Under the pieces are notes generated by a model. It was not told the DNA's origin. It was given only the letters and a program-made list of their open reading frames with translations, and searched no databases. From Artocarpus heterophyllus (Eukaryota > Streptophyta > Magnoliopsida > Rosales > Moraceae), in NCBI GenBank assembly GCA_025403435.1, contig CM046341.1, forward strand, positions 9,943,219 to 10,007,218: 64,000 nucleotides of DNA, read 5' to 3'. Shown here in pieces: positions 35,713 through 46,165 of this stretch; the stretch's first letter is position 1, and the number at the start of each line of letters is the position of its first letter. Position numbers and translations under genes: made by a program.

Positions 35713-37309
35713 TTTGCTAGTCCTCGAGCAAAAGACACAAAAGAAGAACAAAGAACAAAACAAAAGGAACACGACTGACACTAACACACGACGTAGTTCG
35801 AGCATCAATTTAATTTTTCATTATACTTGGCCTCAAAGATTGCATAAAGTTTATGACTCAAAGGAAACTCTAACCACTGTGATCATGTAAAAAAAATTAA
35901 TTTAAATCTCAAGTTTACCATACTCATAATTTCTCGAGTGTGTGTGTGATGCCTCTAGCACTTATGTACCTACACTCGGATTAGTTTATGTCAACAAGTT
36001 TATTTTGAAAGATCTCTAGATTAGTGACTCCATATGCCTATTTTTCAAACCCACTCTCCACTAATGTAGACTATCGCAACATCAAAGATCATTAGGACTT
36101 TATTCGGCTTGTAATGTATGGCTAAGGTAAAAGGTGAGATAAAGGATATAATGTAGCTCAAAATTCACCCATAAACACACAATTTGTCTCAGGACCTTAT
36201 GAGAACATCATTCATTTTTTTTTTCTTTCTAAGTACACCCCCAAACTTATGTTGCACTCCCTTTGTCATTCACATTTACTTGATGTATATATCAGTTTTT
36301 TTTTTCTTTCTTTTTTTTTTTTTTTTAGCACAATGAATAAACATAAATACACAATCCCTTCATAGCAATACCCAAAGCTGTAAACATGACTATATAATAT
36401 CTTGATGCCAATACTCAAAACTTCACCCATAAATGAATGATAGTAAAACATATTTCCTTAGATAAATTCTTCAAAACTCCACCCATCCTCCGTCATACCA
36501 ACTACCATCAAATAATTTCCTGGACAAACTAGTCATGCTTATGAGTGAGGGACCAAGTATGATAAAATTAATCAAAGGCTAGGCTAATTATGTGGGTAAC
36601 AAAGAAAATAGATAATAAGGCTCAACGGGGTAACTAGTGATTAAATAATGTCAATGGTAGGCTTGAAAGGCTCAAACGGTCCAAAAATGGCCTAAATCAT
36701 ATCCTTAATGTTGTGTAGCCTAGGATTTCGCCTCGAGTGGTTATCAAATAGGTTCTAGCGTTCATTTGAGATCAAAAATATCACTTAATCAAAATAAAAG
36801 TCCTCTAAGTATAGAATATTTAGGTGATCAAGGCGTGAGTGCTCAAAGTGCTCAAAGAATCACAGCATGGCAAAAAAAATCACAAGAAAACAAGGATAGA
36901 TCACAACAATTATTATCCCCTAAAAGTCATATTCAATTTCAACCATTGTCTTATCATTGGCCTCCTATGATGCAAGCTAAATAGTGCTCAAACGACACAA
37001 CTTTCCTATCATAATTACTAAACAAAAAAAAAAAATGAAACCTAGCTTAAAACTTAAGTAAACAAAGATAAGATAACTGATTGACATAAACCAAACATAA
37101 AACAGTACACCACCCCCAAACTTAAGCAGTACATTGTCCTCAATGTAAAAGAAAAAAAAATAAATAAATAAACATAAACTAAAAATGGAAAATAAAAATA
37201 ATAATAAAATAAAATAAAATAAAATAAACGAAAATAAAATAAAATAAAAGAAAAATAAAAATAAAAAGAAAAAGAAAAGAACACTCCCTAAAATGAAAAT
37301 TGTTGAAGT
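35713..37309 (-). other. Athila non-coding 3' region
   Basis: This 1.6-kb region between ORF2 and the 3' LTR has no gene. It contains two extra polypurine-like tracts, a T-run (36294-36326) and a long A-rich AAAATAAAAT-type low-complexity stretch (37147-37280). Confidence 0.7.
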
Positions 37310-38353
37310 CTAGTCCTCCTCGTCCTCAGGCGCTTCTTCCTCTTCATTGAAAGCCGTGACTTTCGAAAAATTGTCCATATTCATATTCATGTGCCGGGCC
37401 AATTGATTGATCATTTGCGCCAGGTTGCAAATGTTATCATCCATGTGGTCGAGACGTCTATCCATGCGATCCAGGCGTTCGTGCACGGAGGCTTGACCAG
37501 GAGAGCGGGGTGGTCGTGGGGGTCGAAGAGTCCCGGAGGAGCTGGGCCCTGCTGTTGGCTCCTGTGCTTCTAGCTCCCTGTATGATGCTAGGACCGAATC
37601 ATTGATGACATGTCAGGGTCCCACCCATTCTTCAGTTGCATCCCAATGGACTCCTGCTTTACTGCACACCTCAGTAATAAGTGAGGGAAAGTATAAGCCC
37701 AGGTGCGCATGTAGCACACTCAAACCAATCTGCCGAGAAATCACCCGGCCCACATCAAAGCTCTTTCCTGTTACAATAGCATATAGAAGCACTGCTCGCT
37801 CTTTCAATACATCACTAACGTGAGACACTGGCATGAAGCGAGCACAAATAAAATTATGCCATGCCTTGTAGGCCCTGTTTCGCAAAGCACTAGGCGGGAA
37901 TGAGATGTACTCACCGTTGCGTCCCATTTTCCAACTAGTACCTGGTGTGCACAACCTGTTGAGGATTTCGTTGTGGTCAACATTTTTCAAATAAGCTTGA
38001 TATTCATCATTGTCAATATTAGATAGCCCAAAATATTGGTTGATAGCAGCACGATCAAGCTTCACCCATATTCCCCTCACAAAAACCTTTCCATTATCGC
38101 GCTCGGGGGCATTGGCATAAAATTCTCGAACCACAGCAGTTAGGCTCGAGCCCGGTTGTTTCACAAAGTTGGCCCATCTACGAGCTAAAATTTGATCCCG
38201 AATCACCCGTTCACAGGTATTGAGTCCCCGTTCAGCGATTGGAGTCTTTTTTTCTAATGAGGACTGATAGCGATTAAACGCGGCCTGCGAGACAAATTTA
38301 GCCGTATCATACTGCACGGATGTCGAGCCCTTCACACGTTTCTTCGGTGGCAT
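37310..38353 (-). pseudogene. Athila ORF2 (env-position plant transposon protein), one in-frame stop
   Basis: This ORF lies 3' of pol, where Athila elements carry their second gene. The domain is the one annotated in plants as 'putative plant transposon protein'. The chosen ATG (38353) begins MPPKKRVKG, a basic nuclear-signal-like start; an upstream in-frame ATG is at 38407. The frame is open to a TGA at 37615-37613, then continues in the same frame through a Pro/Arg-rich stretch, a heptad-like RLDRMDRRLDHMDDN region and an acidic tail to TAG at 37312-37310. So a single stop codon cuts about 100 residues from a product of about 347 residues. No signal peptide or clear transmembrane helix is seen, so an envelope role is not supported by this sequence. 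Confidence 0.75.
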
Positions 38354-39257
38354 GGTTGCAACCCAACTCTCTCTTAGACTTTCCAACTCAACCGCCAATG
38401 TCACCAAACGATCTCAAATGCCCCAAATGTAATGTCTACTAACACCTTGGCTGTCAATTGGCAACAACCAATACCTTTGTCTCTCTCAGACTTTTTGTCA
38501 AACACTTGGTATGCACTCAATAATCCCACTCCAGATAAACTCGTCTGTATCAATTAAGTCTCCCCAAATTGCAACAATTCTCAGACAAAGCAGAAAGAAG
38601 AGTGGGGTTACCTGTTGTGAGTAAAGAAAACCCAATTTGTGCAGCCCAAGTTTCGGAATTTTTGTTGCTGGTTTGCCGCCAACGTTCACGTGTGATGGAG
38701 CTTGGAGGCGGGTGTTTTGACATGGTGGGTGAGAAAATTGGGATGAAGGGCGAGAAGGTAGAGTGATGAAAAGATGAAAGAATTCAATCACGGGGTGGTG
38801 GGGGGTTGTCGGAGTGAGAGAACCAGGGGGCGAGAGGAGTGTTTCGTTTTTTTTTTTCTCTGTTTTTTTTTTTTTTTTCGCTGATTGTGTTCGAAACAAG
38901 GGTGAGTAAGCCTTTAAACTGCACAGCGCCTAGGCGCTGTGTTTGTAGCGCCTAGGCGCTAGTTCGAAATCAGCTTTTTTTTTTTTTTTTTCAGGATGAG
39001 CGCCTAGGCGCCCAGGAAATGGCGCGTAGGCGCCTTGCTCTCGGGTCTTCACTGCAAAATCCCCATAACACCTGCAATCACCACAGAATAAACTGCATCA
39101 TAATTAGCTTATCAAATACCAAAAACCTATAACTAATTAAAACACTAAATAAAACACTAAATTAACATGATAAAAACTAAAATAGATAAAGGTAAAGAGC
39201 TTGGGTTGCCTCCCAAGAAGCGCTTGTTTTATCGTCATCAGCCTGACTTTTTCTTCT
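38354..39257 (-). other. Athila spacer between gag-pol and ORF2 with palindromes
   Basis: This is non-coding sequence of about 0.9 kb. It includes a perfect 20-bp palindrome CACAGCGCCTAGGCGCTGTG at 38922-38941, a 14-bp palindrome AGCGCCTAGGCGCT at 38947-38960, and two more variants at about 39000-39035. T-runs lie at 38847-38878 and 38976-38992. Confidence 0.85.
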
Positions 39258-42200
39258 TTATGGTGAGTTGAGAGTGATGATGGACTTGTTGCGATCAATC
39301 CCACCATCAAAATATGGCTTCAAACGTTGTCCATTAACCTTAAAGGTTCCTTTCTCTTCATGATTTAGTTCAACTGCACCATAGGGAAACACCTTGGTGA
39401 CTACAAACGGGCCCGACCATTTAGATTTGAGCTTTCCAGGAAACAGTCGAAGCCTGGAATTATATAGTAGCACCTTCTGTCCAGGTACAAACTCCTTCCG
39501 CTGGATGTGCTTATCATGCCAAGCTTTGGTCCGCTCCTTGTAGATCTTTGCATTTTCATATGCTTCATTGCGGAACTCATTCATCTCATTGAGTTGCAAA
39601 AGGCGCCTCTCACCCGCTGCTTGCATGTCCATATTCAACTGTTTCATTGCCCAATATGCTCGATGCTCTAATTCCACCGGAAGATGGCAAGCTTTCCCAT
39701 AGACCAACCTATAAGGAGACATTCCTATAGGTGTCTTAAATGCAGTCCGATAGGCCCATAAAGCATCATCTAACTTTTTTGACCAATCCTTGCGAGAGTT
39801 ACGAACCGTTTTCTCCAGAATCTGCTTCACCTCTCTGTTAGATACCTCTGCTTGCCCATTAGTCTGAGGATGGTAAGCAAGTGCAGTTCGGTGTTTGACT
39901 CCATATTTTGACAAGAGAGCCTCAAATTGCTTATTGCAAAAGTGTGTTCCCTCATCACTTATGATAGCTCGTGGAGTTCCGAACCTCGTAAAGATGTGTT
40001 TCTTGAGAAAATTAAGCACTACCTTGCCATCATTGGTTTGGGTTGCAGCCGCTTCAACCCACTTCGACACATAATCCACTGCAAGGAGGATATACTTGTT
40101 GTTGTAGGATGAGGGAAACGGTCCCATGAAATCGATACCCCACACATCAAAAAGCTCCACTTCTAGAATATTCTTCAAGGGCATCTCATTCCTTCTTGAA
40201 ATGTTTCCCGATCGTTGGCATCTATCACAAGCTGTAACAAAAACATGAGCATCTTTGAACATTGTAGGCCAATAAAACCCAGATTGCAACACTTTAGCCG
40301 CCGTTCTGTTTCCTCCAAAATGTCCACCACACTCAAGGGTATGGCAATGTCTCAGGATCTCCTCTACCTCATCTTCTGGCACACATCTTCTTATTACTTG
40401 ATCAGCACAGTGCCTGTAAAGAACTGGTTCTTCCCAATAGTAGTGCTTTACATCAGACAAGAACTTCTTCTTTTGTTGATGTGAGAGTTTTGGTGGCATG
40501 ATCTTTCCTGCAAGAAAATTCACAAAGTCTGCATACCATGGGAGAGAGCTTGTAGATGTGATGACAAAGAGCTGCTCGTCTGGAAACTGATCACCAATGG
40601 CAGGCTGTTGCAACTCTTGTTCTTCTGGTTGTTCAAGTCTTGAGAGATGGTCTGCCACTAGATTTTCTGTACCCTTCTTGTCTCTAATCTCCAAATCAAA
40701 TTCTTGGAGTAAGAGAACCCACCGGATAAGTCTTGGCTTGGCATCCTTCTTGGCCATAAGGTATTTAATTGCAGAATGATCTGTAAAGACTATTACCTTA
40801 TTACCAATTAGGTATGATCTGAACTTGTCGAAAGCGAAGACGATGGCAAGTAATTCCTTCTCTGTTGTGGCATAGTTGAGTTGGGCATCAATGAGGGTCC
40901 TGCTAGCATAGTAAATAGCATGAAATACCTTATTTCTCCGCTGCCCTAGAACCGCTCCTACTGCATAATCACTTGCGTCACACATCAATTCAAACGGGAG
41001 TTCCCATTCCGGAGCTACAACAATGGGTGCAGACACAAGCTTCTCTTTTAGGGTGATAAAGGCCTTCTCACACTCTTCATTGAAGTCAAAAGGAGTACCT
41101 TGCACAAGTAGATTCGAAAGAGGCTTGGAGATCTTAGAAAAATCTTTGATGAATCTTCTATAGAAACCTGCATGGCCAAGAAAACTCTGGATCCCCTTTA
41201 CTGAAGTTGGTGGTGGTAGTTTCTCAATTGTCTCTATCTTCGCTCGGTCAACCTCTATCCCCTTTGATGAAACGCGATGGCCCAAGACAATTCCTTCTTT
41301 TACCATGAAGTGGCACTTCTCCCAATTAAGCACAAGATTGGTTTGTTCACATCTCTCCAAAACCAATTCGAGATTAGTCAAGCAATGATCAAAGGAGTCA
41401 CCAAAAACAGAGAAATCATCCATGAATACTTCTATAATCCGCTCCACCATGTCTGAAAAGATCGCCATCATACATCTTTGGAAGGTAGCTAGCGCATTGC
41501 AAAGGCCAAACGGCATCCGACGGAATGCAAATGTACCATAAGGACAGGTGAATGTGGTCTTCTCTTGGTCTTCTGGTGCAATAACTATTTGGTTGTAGCC
41601 CGAGTAGCCATCTAGAAAACAGTAATACTCATGACCTGCAAGACGATCCAACATTTGATCAACAAAGGGTAATGGGAAGTGATCTTTCCGGGTAGCTTTG
41701 TTTAGTTTCCGGTAGTCTATGCAAATCCTCCATCCCGTGACGGTCCTTGTTGGAATTAGCTCATTATTTTCATTTTTCACTACCGTCATACCACCCTTCT
41801 TTGGCACTACTTGCACCGGGCTAACCCATGAGCTATCAGAGATCGGGTAAATCACTCCCGCATCTAACCACTTCAACACCTCCTTGCGAACCACTTCCTT
41901 CATGGTAGGATTTAGTCTCCGTTGTGCTTCCACTGATGGTTTGCTGTTTTCTTCCATTAAGATCCGGTGCATGCACATTGTTGGACTTATCCCCTTTATG
42001 TTTGCTAAAGACCACCCAATAGCTGATTTATATCTTCTAAGCACCCGTAACAACTTGTCTTCTTCTTCATGAGAAAGGCTAGAAGAAATAATTACCGGTA
42101 AAGATGATGACTCACCAAGAAATGCATATCGTAGATGATCCGGTAACGGTTTGAGCTCAAGAGCAGGTGGTTTCTCAACTGAAGGAATTGATCGAGAAGG

Positions 42201-44606
42201 GCCTTGTCCCAAAGGTTCAAAATACCTCCGATTGTTGGGACCAAAAGAATCCATCCAATGAATAATCTCCATGATGTCTTCATCTTCAAGAGTAGATGGA
42301 GTGGGATGAGTCAAGCTTGCTTCCAACGAGTCTTCTGGCTTGGTAAAATGCTGAGAGACTAATGTATCCAATGCATCGATGCAAAAGCAACTATCACTAG
42401 CTCCCGGATATTTTATAGCCTTTAAGACATTGAAAGTCACTTCTTCTTCCTGTACCCGAAGCCTTAATTCTCCCTTCTGAACATCTATAAGTGCCCGTCC
42501 GGTTGCCAAGAACGGTCTCCCTAATATGAGAGGGATCTCCTTGTCTTCTTCCATATCCAGTACCACAAAATCTGCAGGGAATATAAACTTGTCTACTTTG
42601 ACGAGAACATCTTCAATAACTCCCCTTGGATGCTTAATAGACCTGTCAGCCAACTGCAAAGAAATAGTGGTAGGTCTAGCCTCACCTAATCCAAGCTTTC
42701 TGAAAATAGACAAAGGCATTAAATTAATGCTTGCACCAAGATCGCACAATGCCTTCTCAAATATAGAATTCCCAATGGCACATGGAATAGTGAAGCTTCC
42801 CGGATCTTTGAGCTTTTGAGGCAACTTTCTCTGGATGATAGCACTGTACTCTTCAGTAAGTGCAACAGTTTCATACTCCTCTAACTTCCTCTTGTTCGAT
42901 AGGATGTCTTTCATGAACTTCACATAGCTTGGCATTTGTTCAAGTGCATCGGCGAAAGGAATGTTAATGTGGAGCTTCTTGAAAACATCAAGGAATTTAG
43001 CAAATTGTTTATCTAATTTGCTCTTCTTGAGGCGCTGAGGAAAAGGAATACTCACTTCTGGCTGCTGAGGAGGTAATGGTTGAGCTTTAGGCATGACTTC
43101 ATCTTGTTCTTGATCATTCTTTTTGGACTTTTCACCTCTTGAAGGCGTCTCCAATTCTTTTCCGCTTCTCAAAGTGATTGCCTTGCATTGTTCTTTAGGA
43201 TTCACTTCCGTGTTGCTAGGCAAATTACCTTGTTGTCGACCACCATACATGTTAGCTAATTGACCAATTTGAGCTTCCAGATTTCGGATTTGAGCAGCTT
43301 GATTCTGAAAGTTGGTCCTAGTCTCAGTCATGAACTTGTCGGTGTTATTAATCAACTGGAGCAAAGCGGCCTCTAAATCAGTCTTCTTCTCCTGTGGTTG
43401 AAATCCCTGTTGAGACTGCCCCATATTTTGATTATTTCTCCATGAAAAGTTTGGGTGATTGCGCCATCCTGGATTGTATGTGTTTGAGTATGGATTGTTC
43501 TGTTGTCTATTATAGTTCCCAACAAACTGTGCCTGCTCTGCTTGAGGTTGTTGAAATGGATTTCCCACTTGACATTCTTCACTAGGATGGTTGCCTTGAC
43601 AGAAATCACATAAAAACTGAGGAGTCTGAATGGCATTGACTGCCAATTGGCTGTTCTGGAATTGCTTAGTAAGAGCTGCAACTTGAGCAGTCAACGTAGA
43701 TAGAGCTTCAGCTTCATAAACCCCAGCTACTCTCCTTGTCATTGACCTATCACTTGGCCACTGAAAGTTATTGGTGGCCATATCCTCCAGCAACTCATAT
43801 GCTTCATCCTCATTTTTCTTCATAAACGCTCCCCCTGCAGATGCATCAATAAGAGTTCTGGTGTTACCTGTCAACCCATTGTAAAAATTGTGGACTTGCA
43901 TCCACTTAGGCAACCCATGATGGGGACACTTCCTTAATAGCTCTTTATATCTCTCCCAAGCATCATATAAAGTCTCGCCTTCATATTGAGTGAAATTGTT
44001 GATCTCAATCCTCATCTTTGCTGTTTTTGCAGGAGGAAAGAACTTGGCCAGGAACTTGCGAACCAAATCTTCCCAGGTGGTGATAGAATCTGCAGGTAAA
44101 GAGTTCAACCAATTTTTTGCTTTATCCCTCAAAGAGAAAGGGAACAACCGAAGGCGAATGGCATCATCAGAAACACCATTATACTTGACAGTATCACAAA
44201 TCTCCAAAAAATTTGCAATGTGAGCATTAGGATCTTCAGTGGCTAATCCGGTGAATTGTATTCCTTGAATCATCTGCAAAGTCACCGGCTTCAGCTCAAA
44301 GTTATTAGCTCCAATAGCTGGCCTTCTTATGACCGGTTGGATACCCGTCGCAGTTGGTAATGCATAGTCCCTTAAGGCCATTGGTGGATGGGCCTCATTT
44401 CGAACTTCATTCAGATCAGCCATGGTGTCTTGCAACTGATTGAGAGCTTCTCTTCTCTCCTTCCTATTCCTCCGACAGGTGCGTTCTATCTCAAAATCGA
44501 GAGGAAATAAGTCACTGCTCCCAGACCTTCGCATACACCTAGATAGAATTCCTGCGACAAAGAACTGCAAATAACTATAATTAATAAAATTAAAAGACAA
44601 ATCCAA
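39258..44606 (-). CDS. Athila gag-pol polyprotein (1,782 codons, intact)
   Basis: A single open frame encodes the full Gypsy order. The likely start is [19 protein letters not shown] at 44534, since the first 24 codons are unlike Athila Gag. Approximate positions counted from 44606 are: retrotransposon Gag domain 130-250 ([17 protein letters not shown]); a compact zinc knuckle [13 protein letters not shown] near 332; aspartic protease CDLGAS near 617; reverse transcriptase 930-1110 with FMDDFSVFG near 1060; RNase H near 1205 ([13 protein letters not shown]); integrase HHCC 1415-1462; and integrase core with the D, D and E residues near 1490, 1547 and 1585. It ends with a chromodomain-less C-terminus. 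No frame break occurs over 5.3 kb, in contrast with nearby host genes. The protein would act in virus-like particles and nuclear integration. Confidence 0.95.
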   Translation of the reverse strand: MDLSFNFINYSYLQFFVAGILSRCMRRSGSSDLFPLDFEIERTCRRNRKERREALNQLQDTMADLNEVRNEAHPPMALRDYALPTATGIQPVIRRPAIGANNFELKPVTLQMIQGIQFTGLATEDPNAHIANFLEICDTVKYNGVSDDAIRLRLFPFSLRDKAKNWLNSLPADSITTWEDLVRKFLAKFFPPAKTAKMRIEINNFTQYEGETLYDAWERYKELLRKCPHHGLPKWMQVHNFYNGLTGNTRTLIDASAGGAFMKKNEDEAYELLEDMATNNFQWPSDRSMTRRVAGVYEAEALSTLTAQVAALTKQFQNSQLAVNAIQTPQFLCDFCQGNHPSEECQVGNPFQQPQAEQAQFVGNYNRQQNNPYSNTYNPGWRNHPNFSWRNNQNMGQSQQGFQPQEKKTDLEAALLQLINNTDKFMTETRTNFQNQAAQIRNLEAQIGQLANMYGGRQQGNLPSNTEVNPKEQCKAITLRSGKELETPSRGEKSKKNDQEQDEVMPKAQPLPPQQPEVSIPFPQRLKKSKLDKQFAKFLDVFKKLHINIPFADALEQMPSYVKFMKDILSNKRKLEEYETVALTEEYSAIIQRKLPQKLKDPGSFTIPCAIGNSIFEKALCDLGASINLMPLSIFRKLGLGEARPTTISLQLADRSIKHPRGVIEDVLVKVDKFIFPADFVVLDMEEDKEIPLILGRPFLATGRALIDVQKGELRLRVQEEEVTFNVLKAIKYPGASDSCFCIDALDTLVSQHFTKPEDSLEASLTHPTPSTLEDEDIMEIIHWMDSFGPNNRRYFEPLGQGPSRSIPSVEKPPALELKPLPDHLRYAFLGESSSLPVIISSSLSHEEEDKLLRVLRRYKSAIGWSLANIKGISPTMCMHRILMEENSKPSVEAQRRLNPTMKEVVRKEVLKWLDAGVIYPISDSSWVSPVQVVPKKGGMTVVKNENNELIPTRTVTGWRICIDYRKLNKATRKDHFPLPFVDQMLDRLAGHEYYCFLDGYSGYNQIVIAPEDQEKTTFTCPYGTFAFRRMPFGLCNALATFQRCMMAIFSDMVERIIEVFMDDFSVFGDSFDHCLTNLELVLERCEQTNLVLNWEKCHFMVKEGIVLGHRVSSKGIEVDRAKIETIEKLPPPTSVKGIQSFLGHAGFYRRFIKDFSKISKPLSNLLVQGTPFDFNEECEKAFITLKEKLVSAPIVVAPEWELPFELMCDASDYAVGAVLGQRRNKVFHAIYYASRTLIDAQLNYATTEKELLAIVFAFDKFRSYLIGNKVIVFTDHSAIKYLMAKKDAKPRLIRWVLLLQEFDLEIRDKKGTENLVADHLSRLEQPEEQELQQPAIGDQFPDEQLFVITSTSSLPWYADFVNFLAGKIMPPKLSHQQKKKFLSDVKHYYWEEPVLYRHCADQVIRRCVPEDEVEEILRHCHTLECGGHFGGNRTAAKVLQSGFYWPTMFKDAHVFVTACDRCQRSGNISRRNEMPLKNILEVELFDVWGIDFMGPFPSSYNNKYILLAVDYVSKWVEAAATQTNDGKVVLNFLKKHIFTRFGTPRAIISDEGTHFCNKQFEALLSKYGVKHRTALAYHPQTNGQAEVSNREVKQILEKTVRNSRKDWSKKLDDALWAYRTAFKTPIGMSPYRLVYGKACHLPVELEHRAYWAMKQLNMDMQAAGERRLLQLNEMNEFRNEAYENAKIYKERTKAWHDKHIQRKEFVPGQKVLLYNSRLRLFPGKLKSKWSGPFVVTKVFPYGAVELNHEEKGTFKVNGQRLKPYFDGGIDRNKSIITLNSP

Positions 44607-44650
44607 AGCAAAACTAGAGTTATTTTATTCGATATTAATGAAAACAAAAT

Positions 44651-44670
44651 AGTCCCCGGCAACGGCGCCA
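44651..44670 (-). promoter_or_regulatory. Athila primer-binding site (tRNA-Asp)
   Basis: On the minus strand TGGCGCCGTTGCCGGGGACT lies six bases from the 5' LTR. Its first 18 bases are complementary to the 3' end of plant tRNA-Asp, the usual Athila primer. Confidence 0.88.
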
Positions 44671-45574
44671 AAAACTTGTTGTGGCTTTTCTAACGCAAGT
44701 GCACGTATCGTTAACAAGTAATAAAGTGAGAGTAAAGATCGTTCCCTCGAGGACTAATGTCACTAAGTACCAAATTACTTTAACTCTAATTCTATTTGAA
44801 CAACTGAAATATGGGAAACAATGGAATGATGAACTGGTAAACATAAGACAAACTAAATGTATGAAAATTGAGAAATTGCAACTTTGACAGATGAGAATTC
44901 AATATATCAAGACTTCTAGGGTTTCTGACTCACCGGATTAATCATATCTACCTTTATCTAATTTAATCAATTGACATTTATTCCTATGCTGATAACGAAT
45001 TTCTCTTAAGTAGTCATTAATCTTTCTCAAGCATTAATAATTTATCCCAGTTAGCAAATTTCCTACATCTCTGTGGAAACTCTAAACTTACCAAGATTCA
45101 TTACGATCAAGAAATTCATAGTGTTACACAAGTCTCATAGATATCTCTATCATATGATGATCTCATGGCATTCAATCATGGTCTAATTTAATTATCGCTT
45201 CTCAGCCTCAAATTAAATCACAAATCATGCAAAAGGTGCGCAAACTTTTACAAGCATTAAGACTAGATTAAACACTCAACATAGATACTGAATAAACATC
45301 AAATTGAATTAAATTAAATAAAAGTAAACATTCATAATCCGGCTACATCGTAGCCCTAGAACAAAGAAAATTAGTTCATAATGAAATTAAAAATCATCCT
45401 AAACAATCTCTTAAACATGAGAAGTAGAAGGAAAGAACTGTATGTTTGGATGGGAAGATGATTCCGTCTCCGGGTTGCACCGATCTTCTTCTCCAAAGTA
45501 GTGTGTGTCTTCTCTCCTCTTTTCTGCAGTTTCTTTCTGTCAAAATTTTCGTCCTCCAACCTTCTATAATGTTC

Positions 45575-45582
45575 TATTTATA
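45575..45582 (-). promoter_or_regulatory. TATA box in the Athila 5' LTR
   Basis: The minus strand reads CATATAAATAGAAC here, with AAACCCTAG (plus 45586-45594) just upstream in element sense. The palindrome array begins about 65 bp further upstream, placing it in U3. The equivalent site in the 3' LTR is 35085-35092. Confidence 0.65.
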
Positions 45583-45646
45583 TGCTAGGGTTTAAAAGGG
45601 CAATTTTGGAACAAAATTATACTCTAATTGAACTTGGAATCGCAAC

Positions 45647-45975
45647 GGCGCCTAGGCGCTTCACAGACGACTTGCCCTTTTTTTCGAAATCGCGCCTAGG
45701 CGCCAGGATTGTGGCGCCTAGGCGCCGCAGTGTTTATTCGCCTCTCGATGGAATAGCGCCTAGGCGCTCAAGTTATGGCGCCTAGGCGCTTTGCTCTCGG
45801 CCTCCTGTCTTCATAGAATGGCGCCTAGGCGCTCCAGTTGTGGCGCCTAGGCACTTTGCTCACGGGATGACTTCCTCATGAAATGGCGCCTAGGCGCTTT
45901 GCTCTCGGGTTTTGGTATGTAACTTCGTTTGTCTTGAGCGCCTAGGCGCCCATAACCTGGCGTCTAGGCTCCATT
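45647..45975. repeat. GCGCCTAGGCGC palindrome array in the 5' LTR
   Basis: The sites start near 45647, 45691, 45713, 45746, 45777, 45820, 45841 (mutated to GGCAC), 45884 and 45936, with a decayed one near 45958. Relative to the 3' LTR one unit is missing and one decayed unit (near 45936) is perfect. Confidence 0.95.
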
Positions 45976-46165
45976 TCATCTCGAGTCTATTTTTGCTCAA
46001 TTTTCAGTCCGCTTTACCCTGTGTTTTGTCATTATGCCTCGTTCCCCTTCAAAACCTATAAAAGAACATAAAACATTATCAAATCCTTATAAATTGCTCA
46101 AGACTAACAAAAATATTAAGTGAAAATCATCTAATTAAGTAGCCTAAAACTAACTTATCATTTAG

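Larger units (their letters stand above)
34187..46160 (-). mobile_element. Athila-type Ty3/Gypsy retrotransposon, nearly intact
   Basis: This 11,974-bp element lies on the minus strand between perfect TTTAG duplications (34182-34186 and 46161-46165). The LTRs are 44677-46160 (5') and 34187-35692 (3'), both TG...CA. The primer-binding site beside the 5' LTR is complementary to tRNA-Asp, as in Athila. A polypurine tract CTTAAGTTTGGGGGTATT adjoins the 3' LTR. One 1,782-codon gag-pol frame is open throughout. A second ORF downstream is of the Athila env-position type and has one in-frame stop. I count seven substitutions and one 22-bp indel between the LTRs, so the insertion is recent. Confidence 0.95.
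44677..46160 (-). repeat. Athila 5' LTR (1,484 bp)
   Basis: This is the promoter-bearing LTR for the minus-strand element. Differences from the 3' LTR are seven base changes and 22 bp lost from the palindrome array. It carries a TATA box, a telo-box-like AAACCCTAG just upstream of it, and the GCGCCTAGGCGC array at 45647-45975. Confidence 0.95.

Noticed and set aside
36266..37284. Phe/Tyr-rich ORFs in the Athila 3' region
   Set aside because: They are translations of AAAATA-type low-complexity DNA, not membrane proteins.
34187..46160. An infectious endogenous virus carrying an envelope gene
   Set aside because: ORF2 has no signal peptide, transmembrane helix or cleavage site that I can see, and it contains a stop; it is treated as an Athila retrotransposon.
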